DNA of 64,000 bases from Paenibacillus zeisoli (GTDB taxonomy: Bacteria > Bacillota > Bacilli > Paenibacillales > Paenibacillaceae): assembly GCF_003994465.1 (NCBI RefSeq), contig NZ_RZNX01000005.1:1-64000 (forward strand), in the 5' to 3' direction. The notes beneath the pieces were generated by a model. The model saw only the letters and a program-made list of their open reading frames with translations, was not told where the DNA came from and did not search any database. Shown here one piece after another: positions 36,650 through 45,549 of the stretch. The translations under genes and the position numbers were made by a program. Position 1 is the stretch's first letter. Each line of letters begins with the position of its first letter.

Positions 36650-38122
36650 ATGAGGCCTTATCGCATTTTAGTAGTTGACGATTCGGCATTTATGCGAAAG
36701 ATTATCTCGGATTTGATTGAGCAGGACCCTCAGCTTAAAGTAGAGGGCACAGCTCAAAACGGGCAAGAGGCAATTAAACGCATTGCAGAATTACAGCCTG
36801 ATCTTGTCACCATGGACGTGGAAATGCCGGAGATGAACGGGCTTGAGGCACTTCGGCAAATAATGGCAGACAAGCCACTTCCGGTTATTATGCTGTCTGG
36901 TATTAATGAAGAAGGCATGCGGGAGACGATCATGGCACTTGAGCTTGGCGCATTCGACTTCATCCGTAAACCTTCAATGACAACAAGTTCACAAGGTGTT
37001 GATGAAGTCGGAAAGGCGCTTCGGGAGCAGATCGTAACCGCTATGCAAGCGCAAGAACGCAGGGAAGCAAGAATTGCCGCAGACTTAGCGATATTGGCGA
37101 AGCCATTAACCACCCAAGAACCTTTAAAGTCTCCGCCTACCTCATCTGGCAAGTCTGTCTCTAGGAACGAGACCGTCAAAGAGAGGCCGCTTAAAGATAG
37201 CCCGGAACAAGTAGCGAATCCGCTGCTGGGCAAATCCCAGACCAAGGCGCAGCCGGGGACTAGATCGGGAGGTCTGGCGAATCTGGGCAAGAGGGGACAG
37301 AATCGTGAGCAAACCGGGTTGTCTGGCACACCTGCAAATAACCCTGCTCAAAACCATGCAACAAACTTAAAGCCTATGCCGTCTAAAGAGGCGCATGAAC
37401 GGATATCGGCAATAAGCAGGCCACCAGCTGCAGGCGATGTGGCAAACGTTAGAGGGAATACGAATTCCCATGACGGTAAGAAGGCTGAGCGTGAAGCAGT
37501 CGGAAGACAAGAACACAGATCAACAATTCACCAAAGTTCCAGCGGCTATACCGATATCGTAGCAATCGGATGTTCAACCGGCGGCCCTAAGGCATTAAAG
37601 ACACTGCTGGAAATGATACCAGCTGACTTCCCGGCTCCCATAGTGATTGTTCAGCATATGCCGCCCAATTTTACTCACTCTCTGGCACAGCGTCTAAACA
37701 GCCTGAGCCCGCTTCATGTAGTTGAAGCTGAGGAAGGAATGGAGCTTCAAAAAGGGTGGGCATATATTGCCCCCGGCGGCTTTCATATCACAGTTAAGCC
37801 ATCAAGTGGCGACGGATACCGGATAGCTCTGAATAAAGATGACTTACGCAATGGTCACAGGCCGTCTGCTGATGTCTTGTACGAGTCACTTCAGCCACTG
37901 GAGTCCCTTAAGCGGCATATTGTTCTAATGACAGGTATGGGAAGCGATGGAGCGAGAGTCATGAAACAGTTATATGACGCGGGAGTGACTTCTACATTTG
38001 CAGAGAGTGAAGAAACTTGTGTCGTGTATGGAATGCCGCGGTCCGCGGTGGAATTGAAGTGCGTGAGTCATGTATTACCGCTGTATGATATAGCTCCGAA
38101 GCTTATACAAGTAGTGAAATAA
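36650..38122 (+). CDS. cheB: Chemotaxis response regulator protein-glutamate methylesterase CheB, with long linker
   Basis: The 490 residues greatly exceed the usual ~350. The receiver domain (1-125) has acceptor D56 (LVTMDVEMP). The C-terminal methylesterase domain (about 300-488) has the catalytic Ser near 309 (AIGCSTGGPKAL), His in VQHMPPNFT and Asp in MTGMGSDGARV. Between them lies a linker of about 165 residues rich in Ser, Pro, Lys, Gln and Asn. It removes methyl groups from chemoreceptor glutamates and deamidates glutamines. The catalytic residues look intact. Confidence 0.96.
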   Translation: MRPYRILVVDDSAFMRKIISDLIEQDPQLKVEGTAQNGQEAIKRIAELQPDLVTMDVEMPEMNGLEALRQIMADKPLPVIMLSGINEEGMRETIMALELGAFDFIRKPSMTTSSQGVDEVGKALREQIVTAMQAQERREARIAADLAILAKPLTTQEPLKSPPTSSGKSVSRNETVKERPLKDSPEQVANPLLGKSQTKAQPGTRSGGLANLGKRGQNREQTGLSGTPANNPAQNHATNLKPMPSKEAHERISAISRPPAAGDVANVRGNTNSHDGKKAEREAVGRQEHRSTIHQSSSGYTDIVAIGCSTGGPKALKTLLEMIPADFPAPIVIVQHMPPNFTHSLAQRLNSLSPLHVVEAEEGMELQKGWAYIAPGGFHITVKPSSGDGYRIALNKDDLRNGHRPSADVLYESLQPLESLKRHIVLMTGMGSDGARVMKQLYDAGVTSTFAESEETCVVYGMPRSAVELKCVSHVLPLYDIAPKLIQVVK

Positions 38123-38153
38123 CGGGAAGTTATCCTTGAGGAGGTGTCTCACC

Positions 38154-40226
38154 ATGGACATGAATCAATATTTATCCATGTTTATTGATGAGTCAAATGA
38201 TCATCTGCAATCGCTAAACGAGAAAATGATGGAACTGGAAGAGAATCCGGAGGATATATCGATCGTCCAGGTAATCTTTAGATCTGCCCATACCCTGAAA
38301 GGTATGGCTGCAACCATGGGATTCGAGGATCTTGCATCCCTTACACACCAAATGGAGAACGTGCTTGACCTCGTTCGTAATAACAAGCTGAAGATGCAGG
38401 ATTTCATCTTTGACACCTTGTTTAAAGGCTTGGATGCGCTGCAATCCATGGTTCAGGATATTACTCAGGGCGGGGAAGGCAAGGAGGATGTTACTTCAAT
38501 CGTTGCTAACCTCCAAGCCATAGTTAGAGGAGAGAATCCGTTGGCCTCCTCTGCTCCTGCAGCTGCATCATCAGCTAAGACAAGCGGAGCCGATAATTCG
38601 CTTCAGCTGGACGAGTTCCAGTATTCCGTATTGGAACAATCGATAGCAGAAGGCCACCAAGTTCTTTATATTGAGGTGGCTATCCGTGAGGACTGCCAGC
38701 TTAAAGCAGTCCGAGCTTATATGGTATTTGACCTTCTTGAACGATTTGGTGAAGTCGTGAAATCGCATCCAACCGTACAGGATATTGAACAAGAGAAGTT
38801 TGATCGTAGTTTCTCGCTCTATTACATAACACAAAAAGATGCATCTGAGCTGGAAAGTATGATTTTGAATGTTTCCGAAATTGGTAGTGCCAAGGTAATA
38901 GCACTAGATGCGGAATCTCTTCGACAGATGTCCCAGACCGGTGCTTCAGAAGCTGCAGCTGCTGTAGAGGCGCCATCAGCTCCGGCCGCTGTGGCTCCAG
39001 CACCAGCTGCATCCACTGAACCGGCTCCCAAATCAGCACAATCCGGAGATGCTCCCGCTCGTAAAGCAGCTGCTCCTTCGAGAACGATTCGGGTAGATAT
39101 CGATAGACTTGATGTTCTCATGAACCTCTTCAGTGAGCTTCTGATTGACCGGGTTAGACTAGAGCAGCTTGCAGGTGAAATTAAGAGAACGGAATTGACC
39201 GAGACGGTAGAGCATATGAGCCGGGTCAGTACAGACCTACAGAATATTGTTCTCAAGCTTCGAATGGTTCCGGTTGACACCGTATTTAACCGCTTCCCGC
39301 GCATGGTTAGAGACTTGGCTAAGTCACTCAACAAGAAGATTGATCTTGTCGTGTTGGGTGCGGAGACGGAACTGGATCGTACGGTAATCGATGAGATCGG
39401 CGATCCGCTGGTTCACCTTTTGCGTAATGCCGTTGACCATGGTGTAGAGACAACTGCAGACCGCGCTGCTGCTGGGAAATCGGAGACCGGTACTGTTCAG
39501 CTTCGTGCCTTCCACAGTGGTAACCATGTCTTTATTGAGATCGAAGATGACGGGTACGGGGTGAACCGCGAGAAGGTTGCTGCCAAAGCCGTGAAGAACG
39601 GGGTTGTCTCGGCCGAGGAGGCGAAGTCCCTTACCGATGACGAAGTGGCTCAGCTGCTATTCGCTCCCGGTTTCAGTACGGCAGAGGTCATCTCAGACAT
39701 TTCCGGCCGCGGCGTAGGCCTTGATGTCGTTAAGACCAAGATTGAATCTCTCGGTGGTACAGTTCTTATTACTTCCAAGTTTGGGCAGGGCACGAAGTTC
39801 TCGGTACAGCTGCCGCTTACACTCTCGATTATTTCGGCTATGCTGATTAAGCTTGGCAGTGAGAAATATGCGATTCCATTGTCCTCTATTGTAGAGACAG
39901 GTATGATCAAGCGTGATCAGATTCGCTCTCTGCATGGATACACCATGATTCCGTACCGAGATGCCCACATTCCACTGCTTTCACTTGCTAAGATATTCGA
40001 TGTGCCAGATTTTGATGAGGCAGCCGAAGAAGAAACCGAGATTGTTGTTATTCGCAAGGGTGATCGCCTGGCAGCATTAACGGTAGAGGAATTTATTGGC
40101 CAGAACGAAATCGTAATCAAGAATCTTGGAAAGTATCTTCCTTCAATTCCGGGTGTTGCTGGTGCAACCATCCTGGGTGATGGACAGGTTGCTCTTATCA
40201 TAGATCCTAATACTTTTATCAAGTAA
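38154..40226 (+). CDS. cheA: Chemotaxis histidine kinase CheA
   Basis: ATG 38154 lies seven bases after AGGAGGTG and gives 690 residues. Domains: P1 Hpt with phosphorylated His46 (AHTLKGMAATMGF), P2 CheY/CheB-binding (~165-260), an Ala/Pro-rich linker, P3 dimerisation (~310-370) and P4 HATPase (N box HLLRNAVDHGVE, DDGYGV, GRGVGLDVV). P5, the CheW-like domain, is at the C-terminus. It phosphorylates CheY and CheB in response to receptors. Confidence 0.97.
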   Translation: MDMNQYLSMFIDESNDHLQSLNEKMMELEENPEDISIVQVIFRSAHTLKGMAATMGFEDLASLTHQMENVLDLVRNNKLKMQDFIFDTLFKGLDALQSMVQDITQGGEGKEDVTSIVANLQAIVRGENPLASSAPAAASSAKTSGADNSLQLDEFQYSVLEQSIAEGHQVLYIEVAIREDCQLKAVRAYMVFDLLERFGEVVKSHPTVQDIEQEKFDRSFSLYYITQKDASELESMILNVSEIGSAKVIALDAESLRQMSQTGASEAAAAVEAPSAPAAVAPAPAASTEPAPKSAQSGDAPARKAAAPSRTIRVDIDRLDVLMNLFSELLIDRVRLEQLAGEIKRTELTETVEHMSRVSTDLQNIVLKLRMVPVDTVFNRFPRMVRDLAKSLNKKIDLVVLGAETELDRTVIDEIGDPLVHLLRNAVDHGVETTADRAAAGKSETGTVQLRAFHSGNHVFIEIEDDGYGVNREKVAAKAVKNGVVSAEEAKSLTDDEVAQLLFAPGFSTAEVISDISGRGVGLDVVKTKIESLGGTVLITSKFGQGTKFSVQLPLTLSIISAMLIKLGSEKYAIPLSSIVETGMIKRDQIRSLHGYTMIPYRDAHIPLLSLAKIFDVPDFDEAAEEETEIVVIRKGDRLAALTVEEFIGQNEIVIKNLGKYLPSIPGVAGATILGDGQVALIIDPNTFIK

Positions 40227-40276
40227 TAGGTAGTTAAGCCAGAATTACAGCGGACAACCATTAAGGAGGAATTACA

Positions 40277-40738
40277 ATGGGACAAGACATCAAAGTTATT
40301 GTTTTCAAGCTCGGGGAAGAAGAGTACGGAATAGAAGTAGATAAAGTGCAGACCATCGAACGGATTTTGCCGATTACGCGGGTACCTAAGACCTTTGCTT
40401 TCGTAAAAGGGGTCATAAATCTTCGTGGTGTCGTTATTCCTGTCATCGATCTGCGAGGACGTTTTGGACTTCCTGAAGCGGAATTTACGGAGCAAAGCCG
40501 TATTATCATCGTGGCAGCCGAGGAATTGGAAGTCGGCTTCATTGTGGATTCGGCCAATGATGTTATCGATTTAAATACAGATATTATTGATTCACCACCT
40601 GAAGTTGTAGGGGGCATCAAAGCTAAGTATCTGGATGGAGTTGCACGTATCTCTGAAGAGCGGCTGCTGATTATGCTTAATCTATCCGAAGTGCTCAACA
40701 GAAATGAAATCATTCAATTGGAAAGTTTAGAGGGCTAA
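40277..40738 (+). CDS. cheW: Chemotaxis coupling protein CheW
   Basis: This 153-residue single CheW domain begins KVIVFKLGEEEYGIEVDKVQ and has the signature FVKGVINLRGVVIPVIDLR. It couples CheA to receptors. ATG 40277 follows AAGGAGGA. cheC starts three bases after its stop. Confidence 0.96.
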   Translation: MGQDIKVIVFKLGEEEYGIEVDKVQTIERILPITRVPKTFAFVKGVINLRGVVIPVIDLRGRFGLPEAEFTEQSRIIIVAAEELEVGFIVDSANDVIDLNTDIIDSPPEVVGGIKAKYLDGVARISEERLLIMLNLSEVLNRNEIIQLESLEG

Positions 40739-40741
40739 GCG

Positions 40742-41368
40742 GTGGACTTGTTTAAGGACTATGCGGAATTTAAAATGGATATTTTGAAGGAGATCGGCAA
40801 TATCGGAGCTGGTAACGCCGCTACCGCATTGTCCTGTTTGCTGGACAAGCCGATCGACATGGCCGTGCCTAAAGTTCAAATGCTTCCCTTCGAAGCTATT
40901 GCGGAGAGGGTAGGCGGCGCAGAGAAAATTGTGCTCGCTATCTTTTTCCGGGTGGAGGGAGACGCACCTGGCAACCTGTTCTTCATTCTGAGTCCCGAAG
41001 CGGCGAAGAAGCTGCTTAGACGATTTGCCTATCTTACGGTAGAAGATGAGGAAGAATTCAGCGAAATGGAGTGGTCGGCAATGTCTGAAATCGGCAATAT
41101 TCTTGCCGGTTCCTACCTATCCTCTCTTGCTGATTTCACCAGTCTGTCCATGTCTCCTACAGTGCCGGCGCTTGCGATAGACATGGCTGGAGCGATTTTG
41201 AGCTATGGACTTCTACAGTTCGGTGAAATGGGTGATGATGCTCTATTAATAGATACAACCTTCATAGAGGGACAACAGGAAGTCGAGGGTCAATTCTTCC
41301 TTATCCCGGATCCTGAATCGTTTGACCAAATTTTCACCGCCCTGGGAGTGCCAAAGAATCATGATTGA
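40742..41368 (+). CDS. cheC: CheY-P phosphatase CheC
   Basis: The start is GTG 40742, giving 208 residues. Two active-site helices are present: ILKEIGNIGAGNAATALS and AMSEIGNILAGSYLSSL, each with the E..N pair of the CheC/CheX/FliY family. CheC dephosphorylates CheY-P and is stimulated by CheD, which is encoded next and overlaps by 8 bases. Confidence 0.96.
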   Translation: MDLFKDYAEFKMDILKEIGNIGAGNAATALSCLLDKPIDMAVPKVQMLPFEAIAERVGGAEKIVLAIFFRVEGDAPGNLFFILSPEAAKKLLRRFAYLTVEDEEEFSEMEWSAMSEIGNILAGSYLSSLADFTSLSMSPTVPALAIDMAGAILSYGLLQFGEMGDDALLIDTTFIEGQQEVEGQFFLIPDPESFDQIFTALGVPKNHD

Positions 41369-41858
41369 TCAACAGCGCATTATTAAAGTAGGGATGGCCG
41401 AGCTCGATGTGATTGAGAAAGAAGGCCTGATACGCACGACAGGACTTGGCTCCTGCGTAGGGGTGACTCTCTATGATCCGTACGTTAAGGTGGGGGCGCT
41501 TGCCCATGTCATGCTGCCTTCTTCTGATATAGCTCGCGATGGAGTCCTTAATATAGCGAAATATGCAGATACGGCTGTTCCTACGATCTATCAGAAAGTT
41601 ATAGCACTTGGGGCATCTCCTAAACGCCTGGTGGCCAAGATGGCTGGCGGTTCCCAGATGTTCAGCTTTGCCGGAAAAGGGGACGCATTGCGGATTGGAC
41701 CCAGAAATGTAGAGTCCTGCAAATTGAAGCTTGAAGAGCTTGGAGTACCTCTCATTGGGGAAGATACGGGAGGGAATTACGGCCGCACGATAGAAATGGA
41801 TTGCGAAACGGGTATATTATTCATACGAAGTGTACAAATGGGTAAAAAGGAATTGTAG
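41361..41858 (+). CDS. cheD: Chemoreceptor glutamine deamidase CheD
   Basis: ATG 41361 overlaps the end of cheC and gives 165 residues. The catalytic Cys is in TTGLGSCVGVTLYD and the His in ALAHVMLPSSD; the later conserved Thr/Gly segment (KMAGGSQMF) is present. It deamidates receptor glutamines and binds CheC. The frame extends upstream but only within cheC. Confidence 0.95.
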   Translation: MIDQQRIIKVGMAELDVIEKEGLIRTTGLGSCVGVTLYDPYVKVGALAHVMLPSSDIARDGVLNIAKYADTAVPTIYQKVIALGASPKRLVAKMAGGSQMFSFAGKGDALRIGPRNVESCKLKLEELGVPLIGEDTGGNYGRTIEMDCETGILFIRSVQMGKKEL

Positions 41859-41860
41859 CC

Positions 41861-42280
41861 ATGGCTGGAAAAATAGGGTTTAACTGGTTGTTTGGAGCAA
41901 TAGGTTTTATAATTACTTTTATAGTATCTTTCAGCAACAATATATTATCGACTAGCTTAATACGAAGCTGTATAGCATTTGCAGTTTGGTTTGTACTGGC
42001 TTTTGCCCTCAGATGGTTGCTCGGATTCTTGCGAACTTCTCCCTCGGACCCTGTTATTCCCGAGATGGAGGCTGCGGCAGAGGATGAGGACCTGGGAACC
42101 ATGTTGGATTTGACAACGCCGGATGAGAGTGAAGAATTGAATGATCTCCTGAAGCAAAAACCTGATGTACCCAGCGAGCCAAGTGGATTCTCACCGCTCA
42201 ATCCGCCGAAACTGGTCAAGACATCCGAGCAGGATCCTGAAGAGATGGTTAAAGCCCTTCGTCACCTGACAGAAAAATAA
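41861..42280 (+). CDS. Small membrane protein between cheD and sigD, function unknown
   Basis: I do not recognise a named family. The 139-residue product has two hydrophobic helices (about residues 9-27 and 37-56) followed by an acidic, Pro-rich cytoplasmic-type tail (residues ~60-139, many Asp/Glu). ATG 41861 is two bases after the cheD stop and sigD begins 14 bases after its stop, so it is an integral operon member. B. subtilis has no gene here, to my knowledge. A role in motility is suggested only by position. Confidence 0.75.
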   Translation: MAGKIGFNWLFGAIGFIITFIVSFSNNILSTSLIRSCIAFAVWFVLAFALRWLLGFLRTSPSDPVIPEMEAAAEDEDLGTMLDLTTPDESEELNDLLKQKPDVPSEPSGFSPLNPPKLVKTSEQDPEEMVKALRHLTEK

Positions 42281-42294
42281 GGAGGGTGAGGTAA

Positions 42295-43083
42295 TTGAAC
42301 GAGCGTAAATCAATGCCTCTTAATTATGCTGAGTTCTGGGAAAGATGGAAGGAACACGGCGATATCGAGGCAAAAAAGACACTGATTGAGAAGCATCTTC
42401 CGATCGTGGATTACGTGTCAGGCCGGTTAGCTGTGGGACTTCCCAAAAATGTATCCAAAGATGATTTAGCCAGTAATGGTGTAATGGGACTCATTGACGC
42501 AGTTGAGAAATTTGATTACAAACGCGGGTTGCAATTTGAGACATATGCGTCTTGGAGAGTCCGCGGTGCAATATTGGACGGGCTTCGCCAGGGTGACTGG
42601 GTTCCCCGTTCTGTAAGAGAGAAAGCTAAGAAAATCGAAGAAGGTTACCAGCAGTTGGAACAGCAGTATCTTCGTACAGTATCCGATGAGGAAATGAGTA
42701 AGCATCTAGATGTTTCAATAAAAGAGTTTCAGCACATGCTTCAGGAAGTAGCAGTTATGACCCTCTGTTCCTTGGAGGACCCAATACGGGAAGAAGAATC
42801 AGAGACTAGACTCTCTGTTCTCGTTGATGACAAAGCCAAGAATCCGGACTATAAAGTCCGTGAATTTCATTTAAAAGAATCACTGACTAAGGGAATCGAG
42901 AAATTGACTGAAAAAGAACGTACGGTCGTTTCTTTACTTTATTATGAAGACTTATCACTAAGCGAAATTGCGGAGGTCATGTCACTTTCCCCTTCGAGAA
43001 TTTCTCAGTTGCATTCCAAAGCGATCCTAAGGCTTCGTGGCAGCTTGGATAAACAGCGGGATCTGTTAATGCAAGATGACTAG
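42295..43083 (+). CDS. sigD: RNA polymerase sigma factor SigD (FliA/WhiG family)
   Basis: The start is TTG 42295 after GGAGGGTGAGG, giving 262 residues. Region 2 contains DLASNGVMGLIDAVEKFD and YASWRVRGAILDGLR; region 3 follows. Region 4 has the helix-turn-helix LSLSEIAEVMSLSPSRISQLH. SigD drives late motility genes such as flagellin, stators and autolysins, and is usually held by FlgM until the hook is complete. No flgM is in this window. Confidence 0.97.
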   Translation: MNERKSMPLNYAEFWERWKEHGDIEAKKTLIEKHLPIVDYVSGRLAVGLPKNVSKDDLASNGVMGLIDAVEKFDYKRGLQFETYASWRVRGAILDGLRQGDWVPRSVREKAKKIEEGYQQLEQQYLRTVSDEEMSKHLDVSIKEFQHMLQEVAVMTLCSLEDPIREEESETRLSVLVDDKAKNPDYKVREFHLKESLTKGIEKLTEKERTVVSLLYYEDLSLSEIAEVMSLSPSRISQLHSKAILRLRGSLDKQRDLLMQDD

Positions 43084-43119
43084 AGTTTTAGATGAATTTA
43101 AGGAATGAGGGAGTTTGGG

Positions 43120-44532
43120 ATGGGTGAGCATGTAGATTTGGATTTAAAGCAATATTTAAGCATAACATTCTCAGAGGATAAGAGTGCGGCCTTCCTCAAA
43201 TTGATTAAGGATGAAGAGGGCTTCACATGCAGTATCGAACAGCTGCAGAACTTTTTATCAGTCAACGGAATTAATTACGGGATTCAGCTGGATGCCTTGA
43301 ATCGCTTTATAGCTAACCCTGCTGGCTCTGCATTCCAGCCCACTCAGATTGCGGAGGGCGTAGCTCCTGTCAAAGGAGAGGATGGATTCATTAGATATGC
43401 GATACCTCTTGATCAGGAGCAGCACGGTCCTAATGAGAATGAAGACGGAAGTGTGGACTACAAGGATGTAGTCCGCCTAAATAACTTGCAGCGGGGACAG
43501 ATTATTGCAGAGCTTGTTCCACCTGTCCCTGGCAAAGCGGGGGTGGCTGTTACCGGGGAAGAGATTCCTTTTAAGCCAGGTAAAGAGGCTAGATTCAAGA
43601 TCGGTAAAAATGTTGTGCTTAACCCGGAACAGACAGCTTTATATGCAGCTATTGACGGGCTCGTAACCCGAACGGACAAAGGGAAAATCAACGTTTTTCC
43701 TATCTACGAGATTAACGGGGACGTCGACTATAACACAGGTAACATCAACTTTGTAGGGACGGTTATCGTTCGTGGTAACGTGTTAACCGGATTCCGAATC
43801 ACAGCTGCAGGAGACATTCGTGTAATTGGCGGGGTTGAGGGAGCTGAATTGGAAGCCGGGGGATCGATTGAAATTACGAGCGGAATTATCGGTTATAACA
43901 AGGGACATATCAAGGCCGGCCATAACGTTAAAAGCGGTTTCATCCAAGACGGCAATGTCTATGCCGGTGAAGATGTGCTGGTAACTCAAAGCATAATGCA
44001 CTCCAATATTCGGGCAGGCCGGGATGTGATCTGCAGCGGTTCAAAGGGACTTATTGTAGGCGGTAACATTCAAGCCGGTGAGAAAGTGATTGCCAGGATT
44101 ATAGGTAATCCCATGTCTACGACCACAACAGTGGAAGTAGGTGTTCTGCCTGAGCTTCGCAACGAGCTGGCTGAGCTAAGAAATCACTTTAAGGAGAATT
44201 TGGCGAGCCTGGACAAGACCGATAAAGCTCTTACTCTCCTTGATCAGCTGGCATCCGTAGGGAAGCTAAATATGGAGAAGATGCAAATGAGAGCCAAACT
44301 CGGCTTAACCAAGAAACAGCATTTAAGGGAGCAGGCTGAGATCAAAGAGCGAATGCTTGAAATCGAGAAATCACTCGAGGACACCAGCAAAGCTAAAGTC
44401 CATGTGCTGAAAATGATTTATGGCGGCTCCAAAATTGTGATCGGACGCTATACTAAATTTATTAAAGACCCGATATCCCGCATGACTTTTTATTATAGTG
44501 AAGGCGATATATCAATGTCTGCGTACGTCTAA
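43120..44532 (+). CDS. FapA family (DUF342) polymer-bundling-type protein
   Basis: ATG 43120 is seven bases after GAGGGAG and gives 470 residues; ATG 43105 is the alternative. An N-terminal region (about 1-160) leads to a right-handed beta-helix-like DUF342 core with repeated short motifs (GDVDYNTGNINFVGTV, GGVEGAELEAGGSIEI). A coiled coil (about 350-430) follows. The family, called flagellar assembly protein A, is linked to motility in other bacteria, but its biochemical role is open. Its position after sigD inside the motility operon supports a motility-related job. Confidence 0.85.
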   Translation: MGEHVDLDLKQYLSITFSEDKSAAFLKLIKDEEGFTCSIEQLQNFLSVNGINYGIQLDALNRFIANPAGSAFQPTQIAEGVAPVKGEDGFIRYAIPLDQEQHGPNENEDGSVDYKDVVRLNNLQRGQIIAELVPPVPGKAGVAVTGEEIPFKPGKEARFKIGKNVVLNPEQTALYAAIDGLVTRTDKGKINVFPIYEINGDVDYNTGNINFVGTVIVRGNVLTGFRITAAGDIRVIGGVEGAELEAGGSIEITSGIIGYNKGHIKAGHNVKSGFIQDGNVYAGEDVLVTQSIMHSNIRAGRDVICSGSKGLIVGGNIQAGEKVIARIIGNPMSTTTTVEVGVLPELRNELAELRNHFKENLASLDKTDKALTLLDQLASVGKLNMEKMQMRAKLGLTKKQHLREQAEIKERMLEIEKSLEDTSKAKVHVLKMIYGGSKIVIGRYTKFIKDPISRMTFYYSEGDISMSAYV

Positions 44533-44559
44533 TTCCTTATCTCCGGGTGGAGGGATCTC

Positions 44560-44874
44560 ATGGATTTCAAATCGGTTGAATTGCAAATTGCAGTGCCACG
44601 GACGAGCGAAGCCGGCCGGATCCAGCAGGATGCCATGCATAGACCTATGCATCATCAACACGCTTTAGAGGATCACAACATCAAGAGCAGTGATCGGGAG
44701 CGGAGGCGTAGTGCACAGGTGGATGAATCCACTCATGCTTCCATTAGAGATGATCACCAACATCCTTCCCGTGAAGATAGGAACCGTCAGCAGGGGGAGG
44801 ATACACCTGAACAGGAGAAAGATAGAGCAGCCGAGCATCCTTTTAAAGGACATCATCTAGATCTCTCTTTATAA
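44560..44874 (+). CDS. Small charged His/Arg/Asp-rich protein, function unknown
   Basis: I do not recognise this 104-residue protein. It begins MDFKSVELQIAVPRTSEAGRIQQD and then becomes highly hydrophilic, with many His, Arg, Glu and Asp and no hydrophobic stretch, so it is soluble and probably largely disordered. GGGTGGAGGG precedes ATG 44560 at good spacing, 27 bases after the fapA-type gene. It is followed by a palindromic terminator. The start reads like an N-terminal docking peptide, but no partner can be named. Confidence 0.65.
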   Translation: MDFKSVELQIAVPRTSEAGRIQQDAMHRPMHHQHALEDHNIKSSDRERRRSAQVDESTHASIRDDHQHPSREDRNRQQGEDTPEQEKDRAAEHPFKGHHLDLSL

Positions 44875-44917
44875 TGGCGGTAACAACAGCCGTAAAGTTT
44901 GAATTCTTTCATTTAAC

Positions 44918-44945
44918 AAGAAAAGCACCTATAGGTGCTTTTCTT
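44918..44945 (+). terminator. Palindromic intrinsic terminator after the sigD-fapA group
   Basis: AAGAAAAGCACC (44918-44929) and GGTGCTTTTCTT (44934-44945) form a perfect 12-bp stem over TATA. The arm itself supplies the T-rich tract, and an A-rich tract lies on the other side, so it can work in both directions. It is the first convincing terminator in about 30 kb of the flagellar operon. Confidence 0.8.
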
Positions 44946-44976
44946 ATAACTACAAACAGTAAATTGGGTGAGAAAT

Positions 44977-45549
44977 ATGCCAATGGGAAGTCCATGGTTC
45001 TATATTGTTCTGCTGGGAGCGGCCGTTATTGGTTATGCTTTGTTTCTTCCATCACGCAAGTCAGGTGGGGCGCAAGTATCAAGTGGAGCCGCTGACGTAG
45101 AGGCTACATTAGAACACTATATGACCGAGATCGAAAAGGAAAATACAGAAATTATTGAGCTTATGGCTGAGCTCAAACAAGATACAACCTCAAAGCAGTT
45201 ATCACTGCAGGAGCAGGTTGCCGAGCTGCGTTCCAGATTGCTTGAAGTGGAGAAAATCACGTCATTGCAAGAATCCAGGGTGGGAAAGCTGGAATCTATG
45301 CCTACGCACTTGGGGAACAGCAAGGAAGCAGCTGCCAGCAAGGAAGCATTTGCTACTCCAGTAGTGGAATCACCAGCCCAGGAGGAGATCGTTGCTCCGC
45401 GTAATAGGGTTCGAGATCGTTACCCCGAGCTATTCGATCTATATGATCAAGGTAAATCTATTGATGGCATCGCCAAGGCACTTAAGTTGCAGCGCGGTGA
45501 AGTTCAGCTTATCCTGCAGCTTGCAAGCAAGGAGGAGTCTCCCTCATGA
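44977..45549 (+). CDS. SwrB-like (DUF6115-type) membrane-anchored coiled-coil protein
   Basis: ATG 44977 is six bases after GGGTG and gives 190 residues. An N-terminal membrane helix (about 7-24) is followed by a coiled coil (~40-100), a low-complexity linker and a C-terminal helix-turn-helix-like segment (YPELFDLYDQGKSIDGIAKA, then LQRGEVQLILQLA). B. subtilis swrB (ylxL), which promotes export-gate activation during swarming, lies at the same position after sigD and has the same architecture. Orthology is inferred from that and was not tested. Confidence 0.7.
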   Translation: MPMGSPWFYIVLLGAAVIGYALFLPSRKSGGAQVSSGAADVEATLEHYMTEIEKENTEIIELMAELKQDTTSKQLSLQEQVAELRSRLLEVEKITSLQESRVGKLESMPTHLGNSKEAAASKEAFATPVVESPAQEEIVAPRNRVRDRYPELFDLYDQGKSIDGIAKALKLQRGEVQLILQLASKEESPS

